The notes beneath the pieces were generated by a model, which saw only the letters and a list, made by a program, of their open reading frames with translations, was not told where the DNA came from and did not search any database. A stretch of DNA of 64,000 bases, taken from positions 248,001 through 312,000 of the forward strand of contig JARUHJ010000005.1 of the NCBI GenBank assembly GCA_029667085.1. The letters are read 5' to 3'. Of this stretch, positions 9,333-18,434 are shown in pieces. The position numbers and the translations under genes are program-made. Source of the DNA: Deltaproteobacteria bacterium IMCC39524 (lineage in GTDB: Bacteria; Desulfobacterota; Desulfuromonadia; Desulfuromonadales; BM103). Positions within the stretch are counted from its first letter, which is position 1. Each line of letters starts with the position of its first letter.

Positions 9333-9679
9333 TCCAGAGCTCCTTTTTTCCAAACGTATGCGTAGCCAACGAGAAGAATCAGAATAAACACGCCCATCTC
9401 CACGAAACCAAACAGACCGAGACGTTTAAACATAACCGCCCAGGGGTACATGAAGACCACTTCGATATCGAAGACGATAAAGAGCATGGCGATAATGTAG
9501 AACTTGATCGAGAACTGCTCATGGGCGGAGCCAACGGGAGGCATCCCGCACTCGTAAGGCGCCAGCTTGACCGCCGAGGGCTTATTCTCTCCGACCAGAC
9601 GTGAAAGGACGATCACCGCGACAGAAAAACCGAGCGCGATGATGATCAGGGTGAGAATTGGTAGATAACTGTCCAGCAT
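9323..9679 (-). CDS. nuoA: NADH-quinone oxidoreductase subunit A
   Basis: A 118-residue three-helix membrane subunit with the NuoA signature [20 protein letters not shown] in the loop after helix 1. The start at 9679 (MLDSYLPIL) is preceded by AGGAGG with nine bases of spacing, so the 13-codon upstream extension is not used. It is the first gene of the nuo operon. The 287-base region upstream holds a good sigma-70-like promoter and a perfect palindrome. Confidence 0.94.
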   Translation of the reverse strand: MLDSYLPILTLIIIALGFSVAVIVLSRLVGENKPSAVKLAPYECGMPPVGSAHEQFSIKFYIIAMLFIVFDIEVVFMYPWAVMFKRLGLFGFVEMGVFILILLVGYAYVWKKGALEWE

Positions 9680-9757
9680 TGATATAATCCTCCTGCCAGG
9701 TGAGATTACAAAATCCAATAGTCGCAGGTATAGCTTTTTGGCTTTTTAGCCGACAGC

Positions 9758-9786
9758 AAGTTAGGACAATTCCACCTCTTTGTCAA
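9758..9786 (-). promoter_or_regulatory. Predicted promoter of the nuo operon
   Basis: On the minus strand a TTGACA -35 box (complement of 9781-9786) is followed after 17 bases by TAACTT (complement of 9758-9763). A start site near 9751 would give a leader of about 70 bases before nuoA. The rest of 9680-9966 shows no gene. Confidence 0.65.
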
Positions 9787-9793
9787 GGGAAAA

Positions 9794-9809
9794 ATACAGT
9801 ATACTGTAT
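9794..9809. promoter_or_regulatory. Perfect 16-base palindrome upstream of nuo -35 box (candidate operator)
   Basis: ATACAGTATACTGTAT reads identically on both strands. It lies seven bases upstream of the nuo -35 box, a position typical of an activator site. Nine central bases (ACAGTATAC) recur next to the rnf promoter at 15021-15029. The binding protein is unknown. Confidence 0.5.
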
Positions 9810-9966
9810 GCAATCCAATCGGCCATAAACGCCCGATTTCTGTGGCTTTATGAGTATTTTAGTCAGGAACTTGAAAAGATAAGAAAGCCGTGATAATTGG
9901 CTGTCTTAGAGACGATTAATGCACACAAAGGCAGTGTATTAAATGGGCGCAAAGAGGGGGAATTGT

Positions 9967-10560
9967 TTACTGCTTACGTGCGTCAAACAGGTTCATTCCA
10001 GCCAACAAAAGACCCATTGCGATGAATGCCCCCGGGGGGAGGATCATCAAGAGCAACGGCTGATAGGCTTCCCCGAAGACGCTGTAGCCGAGGAGGGTGC
10101 CGGAACCAAAGAGTTCACGGACCGCACCGAGGACAAAAAGCGCCAGTGTGAAACCGAGCCCCATGCCAACACCATCAACGACTGCGGGGACAAGGCGGTT
10201 CTTTGAAGCAAAGGCTTCCGCACGCCCTAGGATGAGGCAGTTAACAACAATCAGGGGAATAAAAATCCCCAGGGCCTTGTAGAGATCGTAGAAATAAGCT
10301 TCCATACAGAGCTGAACGACAGTCACAAAGGACGCGATGACAACGATAAAGGAAGGGATCCGAACCTTCGGCGGGATGACTTTCCGTAATAACGAAACGA
10401 CGATGTTGGAGCAGACCAGAACAAAGGTCGTAGCCAACCCCATGCCCAGGCCATTCTCAGCGCTGGTCGTAACCGCCAGGGCCGGGCACAAACCCAACAG
10501 CAGCCTGAATACAGCATTCTCGCGCCAAAGGCCTTTACGGAATTCACGGCTTAACGTCAT
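9967..10560 (-). CDS. rnfE: Rnf electron transport complex subunit E
   Basis: A 197-residue integral membrane protein of the NqrD/RnfE family. It starts with [20 protein letters not shown] and contains [21 protein letters not shown], the signature that separates RnfE from its paralogue RnfA in the same operon. RnfA and RnfE form an antiparallel pair in the membrane that is thought to hold an intramembrane iron centre through conserved Cys residues (here LCPAL and NCLIL). Its start overlaps the stop of rnfG. It is the last gene of the rnf operon. Confidence 0.94.
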   Translation of the reverse strand: MTLSREFRKGLWRENAVFRLLLGLCPALAVTTSAENGLGMGLATTFVLVCSNIVVSLLRKVIPPKVRIPSFIVVIASFVTVVQLCMEAYFYDLYKALGIFIPLIVVNCLILGRAEAFASKNRLVPAVVDGVGMGLGFTLALFVLGAVRELFGSGTLLGYSVFGEAYQPLLLMILPPGAFIAMGLLLAGMNLFDARKQ

Positions 10561-11165
10561 TGGCCGCCCCCTTGAGCATCGGCAAGGATCTCGTCACGGT
10601 GCTCGTGGTAAAACTCCAAACCTCTCCGCACAGCACCAACAACGGCCCGGGGAGAAATCGTCGCACCAGTGATCTGGTCGAACTCACCACCATCCTTCTT
10701 CACCCGCCAGTCAGCATTCTGCAGATTTTTCCCGGTGAAGATATCCTTGAAGCCCGGCAAAGTGATCTTGTCTCCCAAACCGGGTGTTTCGCTATGGTTC
10801 AGGATTTCTATGCCGTCGACCGTACCTTCCGGGTCCACACCGACCATCACTGCAATATTGCCACTATAACCGTCCGGGGCAACAACCTGAAAGGCAACCC
10901 CGCTCAGCTCAGCCGCTTGTCTACCTCGGTAGAAAGTCCGCAGGACATCCCGACCACGCCTGTCCTGCCCCGTCAGCAACTGAACAGTGTCCTGGTCCGG
11001 AGAGTTGTCGCCCGGCGGCAAGACGGCCCGCAAAGCACGCAGGGTTGCCAGGCGACGCTGCTCAGCTATCGGCTCACGTGTCACAGCTTCCACCATAGAC
11101 AGGATCAAACCGGCGCCAGCAGTAATCAGAGTCAGCACCAGGGCGAGACGCAACATACTGTTCAT
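10557..11165 (-). CDS. rnfG: Rnf electron transport complex subunit G (covalent FMN flavoprotein)
   Basis: A 202-residue protein with a single N-terminal membrane anchor ([19 protein letters not shown]) and a periplasmic FMN-binding domain. The flavinylation motif is seen as [12 protein letters not shown] near residue 172; in the family the Thr carries FMN through a phosphodiester bond. ETPGLGDKI is the usual upstream motif. It receives electrons in the Rnf chain. The gene overlaps rnfD by four bases and rnfE by four bases. Confidence 0.93.
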   Translation of the reverse strand: MNSMLRLALVLTLITAGAGLILSMVEAVTREPIAEQRRLATLRALRAVLPPGDNSPDQDTVQLLTGQDRRGRDVLRTFYRGRQAAELSGVAFQVVAPDGYSGNIAVMVGVDPEGTVDGIEILNHSETPGLGDKITLPGFKDIFTGKNLQNADWRVKKDGGEFDQITGATISPRAVVGAVRRGLEFYHEHRDEILADAQGGGQ

Positions 11166-12157
11166 GACCTCACCCCCTGCCGTGAAGTGCCAAAAGTCTT
11201 GGGACGGCTATAGCGATCGATCAACGGAGTCGCGGCGTTCATGAGCAGAATAGCGAAAGAGACTCCTTCCGGATAACCACCAAAGAGACGGATCAGAACA
11301 GTCAACACACCGCAACCCACTCCAAAAAACAGCATGCCTTTGGTTGAAACCGGCGTGGTTACCATGTCTGTTGCCATATAAAAGGCCCCCAGAACCAGGC
11401 CGCCGGTCAATAGGTGAAAAAGCGGGTTGGGGTACTTGTCCGGGTTGACCAGCCAGAACACACTCGAAAAGAGAACCACCGTACCGACAAAAGTAGCAGG
11501 AATATGCCAGGTCAGAATTCGTTTGTAAAAGAGATAGCCCGCTCCTAGCAGCAACGCCAGAGCAGAGACCTCACCTATACAACCGGCCATATTACCAAGG
11601 AAATAATCCGCCATCCCAGACTGCAGTTCAGGCGGCATCTGTCCGGTGAGCATGACGGCATTCTTCCACTCCCCCAGAGGGGTTGCGGTGGTAACAAGGT
11701 CAAGCCCAGAGCCGAAAGGTGTCGGTGATGACCAGGTTGTCATCTGCACAGGGAAAGAGATGAGGAGCACAACCCTGGCCACAAGGGCCGGATTAAAGGG
11801 GTTTGAGCCGAGGCCGCCATAGACCTGCTTGCCGATCGCAATGGCAATCACCGCACCGAGCAAGGTCAACCACCAGGGGCTTGAAGGCGGCAGGTTGAGA
11901 GCGAGCAGAACGCCGGTAATGGCTGCACTGCCATCAGCAATAGTCACCGGCTGCCCCATCAAACGCTGACAGACAACCTCCGTGGCAAGACACCCCAAGG
12001 TTGCAATCAACAGGACTGTCAAGGCTGCCGGCCCGAAAAAATAGACCGCCACGGCGCAAGCGGGCAGCAGGCTGTAAAGCACAGCACGCATGACCTTGGA
12101 CGTGGAATCGCCGGAATGTATATGCGGCGAAGAAGACAGGTAGAGTTGCTTGCTCAC
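11162..12157 (-). CDS. rnfD: Rnf electron transport complex subunit D (membrane flavoprotein)
   Basis: A 331-residue polytopic protein of the NqrB/RnfD family. It begins with SSSPHIHSGDSTSKVM, a typical RnfD N-terminus. It contains DGSAAITGVLLALNLP, GLGSNPFNPALV and the FMN-attachment stretch LVTTATPLG, in which a Thr is flavinylated in the family. RnfD is the main candidate for the ion channel. It starts five bases after rnfC and overlaps rnfG. Confidence 0.95.
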   Translation of the reverse strand: MSKQLYLSSSPHIHSGDSTSKVMRAVLYSLLPACAVAVYFFGPAALTVLLIATLGCLATEVVCQRLMGQPVTIADGSAAITGVLLALNLPPSSPWWLTLLGAVIAIAIGKQVYGGLGSNPFNPALVARVVLLISFPVQMTTWSSPTPFGSGLDLVTTATPLGEWKNAVMLTGQMPPELQSGMADYFLGNMAGCIGEVSALALLLGAGYLFYKRILTWHIPATFVGTVVLFSSVFWLVNPDKYPNPLFHLLTGGLVLGAFYMATDMVTTPVSTKGMLFFGVGCGVLTVLIRLFGGYPEGVSFAILLMNAATPLIDRYSRPKTFGTSRQGVRS

Positions 12158-12162
12158 GGGTT

Positions 12163-13479
12163 TTATGAGCTCCTCTTTTTGGCAAGGATGGCGGCCTTAC
12201 CGTAGCGGATCGCCTGCACCAATGGAATCGTCGCAGGACAAACGTAGCTGCAACAACCGCATTCAATACAATCCATAGCGCAATACTCGGAAGCTTCTGC
12301 CAGAAGGTCCCGACGCGAGTATGCGGCAATCGTCGTCGGCAGAAGGTGCATCGGGCACGCTTGCACGCAGCGAGAGCAACGAATACAGGGGCCCTCTTCC
12401 TGGCGATCAACATCCTCATCACGCAACAACAGCAGACCAGAGGTTCCCCGGGTTGCAGGGACATCAAAATCGAGCTGGGTAAAGCCCATCATTGGCCCGC
12501 CAAGCACGATCTTGCCCGGATCTTCAGTCAAGCCACCACAGACTTCAACCAGGTGAGACAGCGGGGTACCAATGCGTATCCGCAGGTTCTTGGGCTCGCG
12601 GATAGCAGGCCCTGTCACCGTACAGACTCTTTCGATCAGAGGCCGCCCAAAAAGGACCGCATCCGCAACAGCTGCCGCGGTCGAGATATTATGTACGGCA
12701 ACACCTATATCCATAGGCAATCCGCCCGAAGGGACCTCGCGTCCAGTCACCGCAGCGATCAGTTGTTTCTCAGCCCCCTGCGGGTACTTGACCTGAAGAG
12801 ACAGTATCTCGACTGGCGCACCAGCACACTCTTTCTCAAGCAAGGCAATCGCATCGGGCTTATTCGCCTCGATACCGATCACCACCCGCTCGGCACCAAA
12901 AACATACTGTAGCAAGGCAACGCCCTGCAGAATGCGCTCGGGCTCTTCAAGCATCATGCGGTGATCAGCCGTCAGGTAGGGCTCACACTCGACGCCATTG
13001 AAGATCAGGGTGCTGATTTTTTTCTCCGGTGGAGGCGACATTTTGACATGCGCGGGAAAAGCGGCGCCACCCATGCCAACGACGCCTGCCAAGCGTACTT
13101 TTTCAACGATTTCATCTACAGTCAGGCTGCCCGGGTCTCCGGGCTGCAAATCCGTCGACCAACAATCTTCACCATCCGGCTTGATCACAACCGCCGGCAA
13201 TGAAGTTCCCCAGGGGTGTGGACGGCTTTCGACGGCAACGACCTCTCCGGAGGTTGGCGCATGCACCGGCACTGAGACAAAACCCTTTGCAGAGCCTATC
13301 TCCTGGCCTTTGGACACCGATTGACCGACCTCTACAGAAGCAACGGCAGGAGCACCTATATGCTGCGCCATAGGCACGACAAACTCTGCGGGCAAGGGGC
13401 AGTCTTCTATCGCCTTGTGCGATGACCACTGCTTGTTGTCCGGAGGATGTATGCCCCCTGTAAAGGTTTTTAATTTCAC
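12163..13479 (-). CDS. rnfC: Rnf electron transport complex subunit C (NADH/ferredoxin module)
   Basis: A 438-residue soluble subunit. The N-terminus (FTGGIHPPDNK) and barrel-sandwich segment precede a NuoF-like FMN/NAD(H) domain with GVVGMGGAAFPAHVKM and IFNGVECEPYLTADHR. The C-terminus has two tetranuclear cluster motifs, CIRCSRCVQACP and CIECGCCSYVCP. RnfC exchanges electrons with NAD(H). The length is close to the short form of the family, without the long C-terminal repeats of E. coli RsxC. Confidence 0.95.
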   Translation of the reverse strand: MKLKTFTGGIHPPDNKQWSSHKAIEDCPLPAEFVVPMAQHIGAPAVASVEVGQSVSKGQEIGSAKGFVSVPVHAPTSGEVVAVESRPHPWGTSLPAVVIKPDGEDCWSTDLQPGDPGSLTVDEIVEKVRLAGVVGMGGAAFPAHVKMSPPPEKKISTLIFNGVECEPYLTADHRMMLEEPERILQGVALLQYVFGAERVVIGIEANKPDAIALLEKECAGAPVEILSLQVKYPQGAEKQLIAAVTGREVPSGGLPMDIGVAVHNISTAAAVADAVLFGRPLIERVCTVTGPAIREPKNLRIRIGTPLSHLVEVCGGLTEDPGKIVLGGPMMGFTQLDFDVPATRGTSGLLLLRDEDVDRQEEGPCIRCSRCVQACPMHLLPTTIAAYSRRDLLAEASEYCAMDCIECGCCSYVCPATIPLVQAIRYGKAAILAKKRSS

Positions 13480-13495
13480 CAGTCTCTACCTTAAA

Positions 13496-14338
13496 TCAGG
13501 CCGCGTGTGGTTTGTCTACAGCGACAGTCAAAAGTTTGCTGCCTTCAGGATAGCCATCGCTGAAGTCCCGAATGCACTTGGTCGGACATTTGCCAATCGC
13601 CTCAATCGCTTCTTCATCCTGCCCATAAATAACGGTAGCGAGAAAGTCTTCGACCTTATATGCCTCGGGGATGGTTTTCTTACAGATATGGCAACCAATA
13701 CAACCAATCTGGCAGTACTTGCGCACTATGGCGCCCTTATCGTGACTGTTGCAAAGCACGTGAATTTCTGACTCATAGGGCGTCATGCGGATCACATTCC
13801 TGGGGCAGACAGCCACGCACTTTCGGCATCCGGTACATTTTTCACGGCTGATCACCGCCAGACCGTCATCTGTCATTTCGATTGCGTCAAAGGGGCAGGC
13901 ACGCTGGCAGGAAGCAAGGCCCAGGCAGCCACCGGGACAAGCCTTTGGCCCGCCTGCGATCTTTTGTGCCGCCGTACAATCGGCCAAGCCCAGGTACTGG
14001 TATTTGACCTGCGCCCTGCGATTATCGCCCTGGCACAAGACAACGGCAAGCTGTCTTTCTGAAGCCGAAGCCTCGACACCAAGAATCCGCGCCAACTTTG
14101 CCACCACATCGGCGCCGCCGGGAGGACACTGGTTCAAATCGATAGTGCCTGCAACCAGGGCCTTGGCATAGCCGGCGCAACCGGGAAAGCCACAGGCTCC
14201 GCAATTGGCTCCGGGCAGAACCTCCATTGCAGCAAGTTCACGTGGGTCAACCTCCACGGCAAACTTCTTGGCGGCAAAGCCAAGCGCAATCGCGGCAACC
14301 AGACCGATGCATCCGAGACTTAATATAGCTGCAAGCAT
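13496..14338 (-). CDS. rnfB: Rnf electron transport complex subunit B (polyferredoxin)
   Basis: A 280-residue protein with an N-terminal membrane anchor (about residues 2-24). It has the cluster motif GANCGACGFPGCAGYAKAL, then two ferredoxin clusters (around CQRACPFDAIEM and CTGCRKCVAVCP). A C-terminal extension holds further cysteines (CQIGCIGCHICKK and KCPTKCIRDF), suggesting at least one more cluster than the E. coli protein. RnfB is the entry point for ferredoxin electrons. It lies between rnfA and rnfC. Confidence 0.94.
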   Translation of the reverse strand: MLAAILSLGCIGLVAAIALGFAAKKFAVEVDPRELAAMEVLPGANCGACGFPGCAGYAKALVAGTIDLNQCPPGGADVVAKLARILGVEASASERQLAVVLCQGDNRRAQVKYQYLGLADCTAAQKIAGGPKACPGGCLGLASCQRACPFDAIEMTDDGLAVISREKCTGCRKCVAVCPRNVIRMTPYESEIHVLCNSHDKGAIVRKYCQIGCIGCHICKKTIPEAYKVEDFLATVIYGQDEEAIEAIGKCPTKCIRDFSDGYPEGSKLLTVAVDKPHAA

Positions 14339-14368
14339 AAAACTACCTTGGACGTCATATTATAAGGC

Positions 14369-14950
14369 CTACCCTTTGACCAGACCGGCAAAGCCCATAA
14401 AGGCCAGGGACAGAAGGCCAGCCGTCACCAGGGCAATGGCGGTGCCGCGAAAACTCTGCGGCACGGCACAGAGTTCAAGCCGCTCACGCAAACCGGCAAA
14501 AAGGACCAGGGCAAGGGTAAAACCGAGAGCGGCGCCGATAGCAAAGACGATACCTTCCAAAAACGTGTAATCTTTTTGAATACTGAGAACAGCCAGGCCA
14601 AGAACTGCGCAGTTAGTGGTAATCAGCGGCAGGAAGATCCCCAGAGACTGGTAGAGTACCGGGCTGACCTTCTGGATAACCATCTCCACCAACTGAACCA
14701 GGGAAGCAATCACCAGGATGAAAGCAATCGTCTGCAGGTATTCGATACCGAAAGGAATCAGGACAAAGTACTGGACAAACCAGGTCACCACCGTAGCTAC
14801 AGTCATGACAAAGGTAACCGCCATCCCCATCCCCAGAGCTGTTTCCACCTTCTTGGAAACGCCGAGAAATGGACAGATGCCGAGGAAGCGCGCCAACACG
14901 AAGTTGTTGACAAAGATTGCGCTTACCAAAATGACGAGAAGATCAGCCAT
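14369..14950 (-). CDS. rnfA: Rnf electron transport complex subunit A
   Basis: A 193-residue six-helix membrane protein. [20 protein letters not shown] near the start is the RnfA/NqrE signature, and [13 protein letters not shown] carries the second conserved Cys. It pairs with RnfE in the membrane. It is the first gene of the rnfABCDGE operon; a strong sigma-70-like promoter lies about 40 bases upstream. Confidence 0.95.
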   Translation of the reverse strand: MADLLVILVSAIFVNNFVLARFLGICPFLGVSKKVETALGMGMAVTFVMTVATVVTWFVQYFVLIPFGIEYLQTIAFILVIASLVQLVEMVIQKVSPVLYQSLGIFLPLITTNCAVLGLAVLSIQKDYTFLEGIVFAIGAALGFTLALVLFAGLRERLELCAVPQSFRGTAIALVTAGLLSLAFMGFAGLVKG

Positions 14951-14991
14951 ACACCTTAAATACCCTACCCTGTAAATTGGTCAGACCAGCG

Positions 14992-15020
14992 TTTATAAAG
15001 CAGTTAACCAGCAAAGTCAA
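14992..15020 (-). promoter_or_regulatory. Predicted promoter of the rnf operon
   Basis: On the minus strand TTGACT (complement of 15015-15020), 17 bases and TATAAA (complement of 14992-14997) form a near-consensus sigma-70 promoter. The element ACAGTATAC (plus strand 15021-15029) abuts the -35 box and matches the core of the palindrome upstream of nuo. Confidence 0.7.
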
Positions 15021-15034
15021 ACAGTATACAATAA
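15019..15034. promoter_or_regulatory. Candidate operator shared with the nuo promoter
   Basis: Twelve of sixteen bases match the perfect palindrome at 9794-9809, including an unbroken ACAGTATAC. The right half is degenerate. It sits immediately upstream of the rnf -35 box, about nine bases closer than in nuo. Confidence 0.4.
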
Positions 15035-15218
15035 GAATCTTTTAGTTTTACTTCAAAAGAGAAGAGAAGGCAACCGGCACGAGAATGGGCAAGATTAAAA
15101 TAAATAAAGGCTTATTTTTACAGATGGCTACAAACCTCACGGAAATATTTTAGTTTGACTAAAACATTAAGAGCTAAGCCAGACCAACCGTTGACCCTAT
15201 GCGAAAAAGGGCGTTTTC

Positions 15219-15322
15219 TTGACAGGCTCTGGTTGCTATGTTAACAGGTGTCACCTTGATATAGAGGAGCAACCAGGCCATACGTTCAGACACGTCGAAA
15301 CGGCAGCTAGGGAACGACCCTA
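15219..15322. promoter_or_regulatory. Promoter-like boxes and nested inverted repeats upstream of hemL
   Basis: The 451-base gap 14951-15401 carries the rnf promoter on one side and this region on the other. TTGACA at 15219-15224 is followed by TTAACA 16 bases on. Overlapping it, 15225-15237 pairs with 15268-15279 (12 pairs with one bulge), enclosing AGGTG-T-CACCT (15246-15256). A further TAGGG-N5-CCCTA hairpin lies at 15308-15322. I recognise no known riboswitch. Whether the long stem acts as RNA or as DNA operator depends on the start site. Confidence 0.35.
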
Positions 15323-15401
15323 AGGAACCCGCAGCCACCGAACAAAGACCTGTCGAAGCTGTCAACCTTCCCAACGCAAGCAAGTTCTTTAAGGAGCCGC
15401 T

Positions 15402-16685
15402 ATGAACCACCAGAAATCTTCCAACCTTTTTGCCAAGGCAAAACAAGTGATCCCGGGTGGTGTTAACAGCCCGGTTCGGGCATTCAAGTCTGTTGGCTGT
15501 GAGCCAATCTTCATCTCCCGGGCCGCTGGTTCGAAAATTTTCGACGCCGACGATAACGCCTATATAGACTATGTCGGCTCCTGGGGCCCAATGATTCTAG
15601 GCCATTGCCACCCCAAGGTTGTTGAAGCCATTCAGAAAACAGCAGCAACGGGCGCTTCTTTCGGGGCACCTACGGCCCGCGAGACACAGCTTGCTGAGAT
15701 GGTCTGCGACGCCTATCCGAATATTGAAATGGTGCGCATGGTCTCCTCCGGTACCGAAGCCACCATGAGTGCCATCCGCCTGGCTCGTGGCTACACCGGT
15801 CGTGACAAGATTCTCAAGTTCGACGGCTGTTATCACGGTCACGCCGACTCACTGCTGGTAAAAGCCGGCAGCGGACTGGCCACCTTCGGAGTACCGACTT
15901 CCCCCGGCGTTCCCGCGGATTTCGCCAAACACACCCTGACAGCCACCTACAACGACCTTGAAGAGACGAAAGCGATGGTGGCCGCCAACAAGGGCGAAAT
16001 CGCCTGTATCATCCTCGAACCAATTGCCGGCAACATGGGCTGCGTAGCACCAAGAGCAGGCTTTCTCGAGGGGTTGCGTCAGCTTTGCGATGATCAGGGC
16101 ATTATCTTAATTATCGACGAAGTCATGACCGGCTTCCGGGTTGCCTACGGTGGTGCCCAGGAGCGATTCAAGGTGCGCGGCGACCTGGTCTGCCTCGGCA
16201 AGATCATCGGCGGCGGCTTACCTGTTGGCGCCTTCGGTGGCAAGCGAGAGATCATGGAATCGCTCTCTCCTGGTGGTGGCGTTTATCAAGCAGGAACCCT
16301 GTCCGGCAATCCGCTGGCCATGAGCGCGGGCATCGCCACCCTGGAGCTACTTAAACAAGACGGCTTCTACGAAACACTCGAAGAAAAAAGCGCCTACCTC
16401 TGTAAAGGTCTGCAAGAAGCAGCCGCTGAAGCCAATGTGCCGACGTCACTGCAACGCGTTGGTGCCATGTTCTGCACTTACTTCCAGGCGGAAGAGGTGT
16501 TTAACTTCAGCGACGTCAAACCGGAAACGCCTGAGATCTTCTCCAACTTCTTCCGCAGCATGCTCGACCAGGGCATCAACATTGCACCCTCGCAATACGA
16601 ATCCGGCTTTATGAGTATCGCTCACTCACAGGAAGATCTCGACAAGACGATCGAAGCGGCAAGCAAGGCTTTCAGAGCACTTTAA
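15402..16685 (+). CDS. hemL: Glutamate-1-semialdehyde 2,1-aminomutase
   Basis: A 427-residue PLP enzyme of aminotransferase class III. It converts glutamate-1-semialdehyde to 5-aminolevulinate, the second committed step of the C5 haem pathway whose first enzyme (HemA) is encoded at 28498. Visible signatures are [13 protein letters not shown] at the start, [10 protein letters not shown] (the PLP-ring Asp), and [17 protein letters not shown] with the Schiff-base Lys. AAGGAG precedes the ATG. A strong terminator follows, so it is probably a single-gene transcript. Confidence 0.97.
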   Translation: MNHQKSSNLFAKAKQVIPGGVNSPVRAFKSVGCEPIFISRAAGSKIFDADDNAYIDYVGSWGPMILGHCHPKVVEAIQKTAATGASFGAPTARETQLAEMVCDAYPNIEMVRMVSSGTEATMSAIRLARGYTGRDKILKFDGCYHGHADSLLVKAGSGLATFGVPTSPGVPADFAKHTLTATYNDLEETKAMVAANKGEIACIILEPIAGNMGCVAPRAGFLEGLRQLCDDQGIILIIDEVMTGFRVAYGGAQERFKVRGDLVCLGKIIGGGLPVGAFGGKREIMESLSPGGGVYQAGTLSGNPLAMSAGIATLELLKQDGFYETLEEKSAYLCKGLQEAAAEANVPTSLQRVGAMFCTYFQAEEVFNFSDVKPETPEIFSNFFRSMLDQGINIAPSQYESGFMSIAHSQEDLDKTIEAASKAFRAL

Positions 16686-16703
16686 AAGACATTTATAAGC
16701 AAT

Positions 16704-16749
16704 AACGAAGAGAGCCCGACTTCATTTATGAGGTCGGGCTCTCTTCGTT
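16704..16749. terminator. Rho-independent terminator after hemL (bidirectional-looking)
   Basis: A perfect 17-base-pair stem (16704-16720 with 16733-16749) around a 12-base loop, ending in GTTT. It separates hemL from the convergent lipoprotein gene and could serve both. Confidence 0.85.
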
Positions 16750-16806
16750 TGCAACAGGGCTACAGAGTTATCCGCTGGCAGAACAACCGCTTTAATAAAT
16801 CCATCC

Positions 16807-17679
16807 TTAAAAAGGACGCTGGCTTTTGCCGGGCTGATAAGTTCCTTGAAAGGGAGTCATTTTGATGTGAATCTCTTCGACAAAACTGTCTGTAACTACC
16901 TCAATCGGCTCAGGAACCTCTCCACCGTAGATACCGTACGGCTCACCATTAGTCGGCATGTCCCAGGCCTGAATACGGGCCCCCAAGTAATAGGTCCCTC
17001 CTTCAGGAAGGTAGAGCGTGAACTGGCCCTGCTCGTCGGAGAGGGTGGAGATAAAATCGGGGAGCCGCTTCATCTCCTGGTTCACATATGCCATGGCAAA
17101 GCCTCCACGTACCGGTTGCCCCGCCTGATTCACCAAGACACCTTTGACCCCGGTTTTCGTCTGCTGATCCGTCTGTCGGCTATTAAAGAACATCGGCGCC
17201 TTCATCATAGCCACCGGCAGCTTAACCACCACAATTTTACCTTCCTCAACCTTGGTCACCAACCGCTGATGCTCAGAATAATAATCCCCTGGAGACAATG
17301 GTCCAGTGGGTTGGCCACTCAGCCGTTTACGAGCGACGACATAATAGACCCCCGGCGACACATCCATTTGGAAATTACCAGCATTATCGGTTGGGATTGA
17401 CATGAACTTGGAAGGACCAAGCAAATTAGTGACTGCATCAGGATAGATGTTGACATATGCTCCGGGGAGGGGATTACCACTGGCTTCGACATAGACATGG
17501 CCACGAATACCTGTTCCTCCCTGACCGTCAACGTACTCTCCGACCCATTCTGCTCCGGGGGCACTCGCCACTACCGGCGGACTCGAAGGCGACATGCCCG
17601 ACTGGCATGCCAGCAGAGAAACGGACAAGCAAAAAATTAAAGCAACCCGCAAACAAAATTTAAAGCTAAACCTCAACAT
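16807..17679 (-). CDS. Lipoprotein with carboxypeptidase-regulatory-like domains
   Basis: A 290-residue predicted lipoprotein: a hydrophobic signal with lipobox SLLAC (Cys25), then two beta-rich segments of the carboxypeptidase-regulatory type. The first, GTGIRGHVYVEASGNPLPGA, spans about residues 58-150; the second, GVKGVLVNQAGQPVRGG, about 175-275. Each has the TDNAGNFQMDV or SDEQGQFTLYL turn typical of the fold. No catalytic site is visible. It probably sits on the outer or inner membrane facing the periplasm. It follows the TPR-like lipoprotein and HD-GYP genes on the same strand. Its exact function is unknown. Confidence 0.75.
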   Translation of the reverse strand: MLRFSFKFCLRVALIFCLSVSLLACQSGMSPSSPPVVASAPGAEWVGEYVDGQGGTGIRGHVYVEASGNPLPGAYVNIYPDAVTNLLGPSKFMSIPTDNAGNFQMDVSPGVYYVVARKRLSGQPTGPLSPGDYYSEHQRLVTKVEEGKIVVVKLPVAMMKAPMFFNSRQTDQQTKTGVKGVLVNQAGQPVRGGFAMAYVNQEMKRLPDFISTLSDEQGQFTLYLPEGGTYYLGARIQAWDMPTNGEPYGIYGGEVPEPIEVVTDSFVEEIHIKMTPFQGTYQPGKSQRPF

Positions 17680-17810
17680 CGAAACCTCCTGAAGCCATAA
17701 GACATGGAAAACCCGAATAATAGTTTAGCTTCCTGAGAGAGAATGTCAAAATCTGAGAGGAAAAAGCAGACACGCCGCGACAATGCATTGAAGGTCCAAA
17801 GAGTCGCCAA

Positions 17811-18434
17811 TCAGTTCGCTTTGTTCGGGGCCAATTTTTCGAGATTTTCAATTTGTTGCTTCGCTGTCTTAATTGCAACGTTAGAAGGGGAGTAATCCGG
17901 GTAAAACGGGGAAATTTTTTCCCAAACAGCCACAGCTTCAGCCAAGTCGCCTTCACGATAAGCAACCAAACCGCTTTTCATCAGTTCATCCGCGCACTCA
18001 TCAATCTTCAGCTTGATCGCTTCTTCAGTCATAACTAAAGCTGTTCGAAGTTGTGAACTCTGCGGATAGAGGCCTAAAGTCATGCGGTAGAATCTGCCCG
18101 CCGTATCAAAGTGACCTTCCCCCTCAGCTCGGGCAGCCTCACCCAAAAGACGATTCGCCACTTGCGTGTAAAGATCCACCAAAGAGGCTTCCGTGGCGCC
18201 ACGACCTAAAGCATCACGAAGAGCATCGTGGGCTTTCACCGGGGAGCCTTCGGCCAATAGCCGTTCGATGGTCTTACGGGCCTCCGGGATTAGTTTGTCG
18301 GCCTTACGGCCATCCTGGCTTGAGTTGTCCTTCTCAACCACCACAGGGTCAGAGACATTGGTCACGGCAGAACAACCGGAGAACAGCAGAGTGAGGGTCA
18401 GGCAACAAACACCTGTAAAAGTTACGATGCGCAT
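17811..18434 (-). CDS. Lipoprotein with tetratricopeptide-like helices
   Basis: A 207-residue lipoprotein with lipobox LFSGC (Cys21). The remainder is helical and repeat-like: residues about 60-200 contain tandem helix pairs such as GHFDTAGRFYRMTLGLYPQS and GDLAEAVAVWEKISPFYPDY, which read as degenerate TPR units. Such proteins usually act as envelope assembly scaffolds. It overlaps the end of the HD-GYP gene by 13 bases, so the two are translationally coupled. No specific family was recognised. Confidence 0.75.
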   Translation of the reverse strand: MRIVTFTGVCCLTLTLLFSGCSAVTNVSDPVVVEKDNSSQDGRKADKLIPEARKTIERLLAEGSPVKAHDALRDALGRGATEASLVDLYTQVANRLLGEAARAEGEGHFDTAGRFYRMTLGLYPQSSQLRTALVMTEEAIKLKIDECADELMKSGLVAYREGDLAEAVAVWEKISPFYPDYSPSNVAIKTAKQQIENLEKLAPNKAN

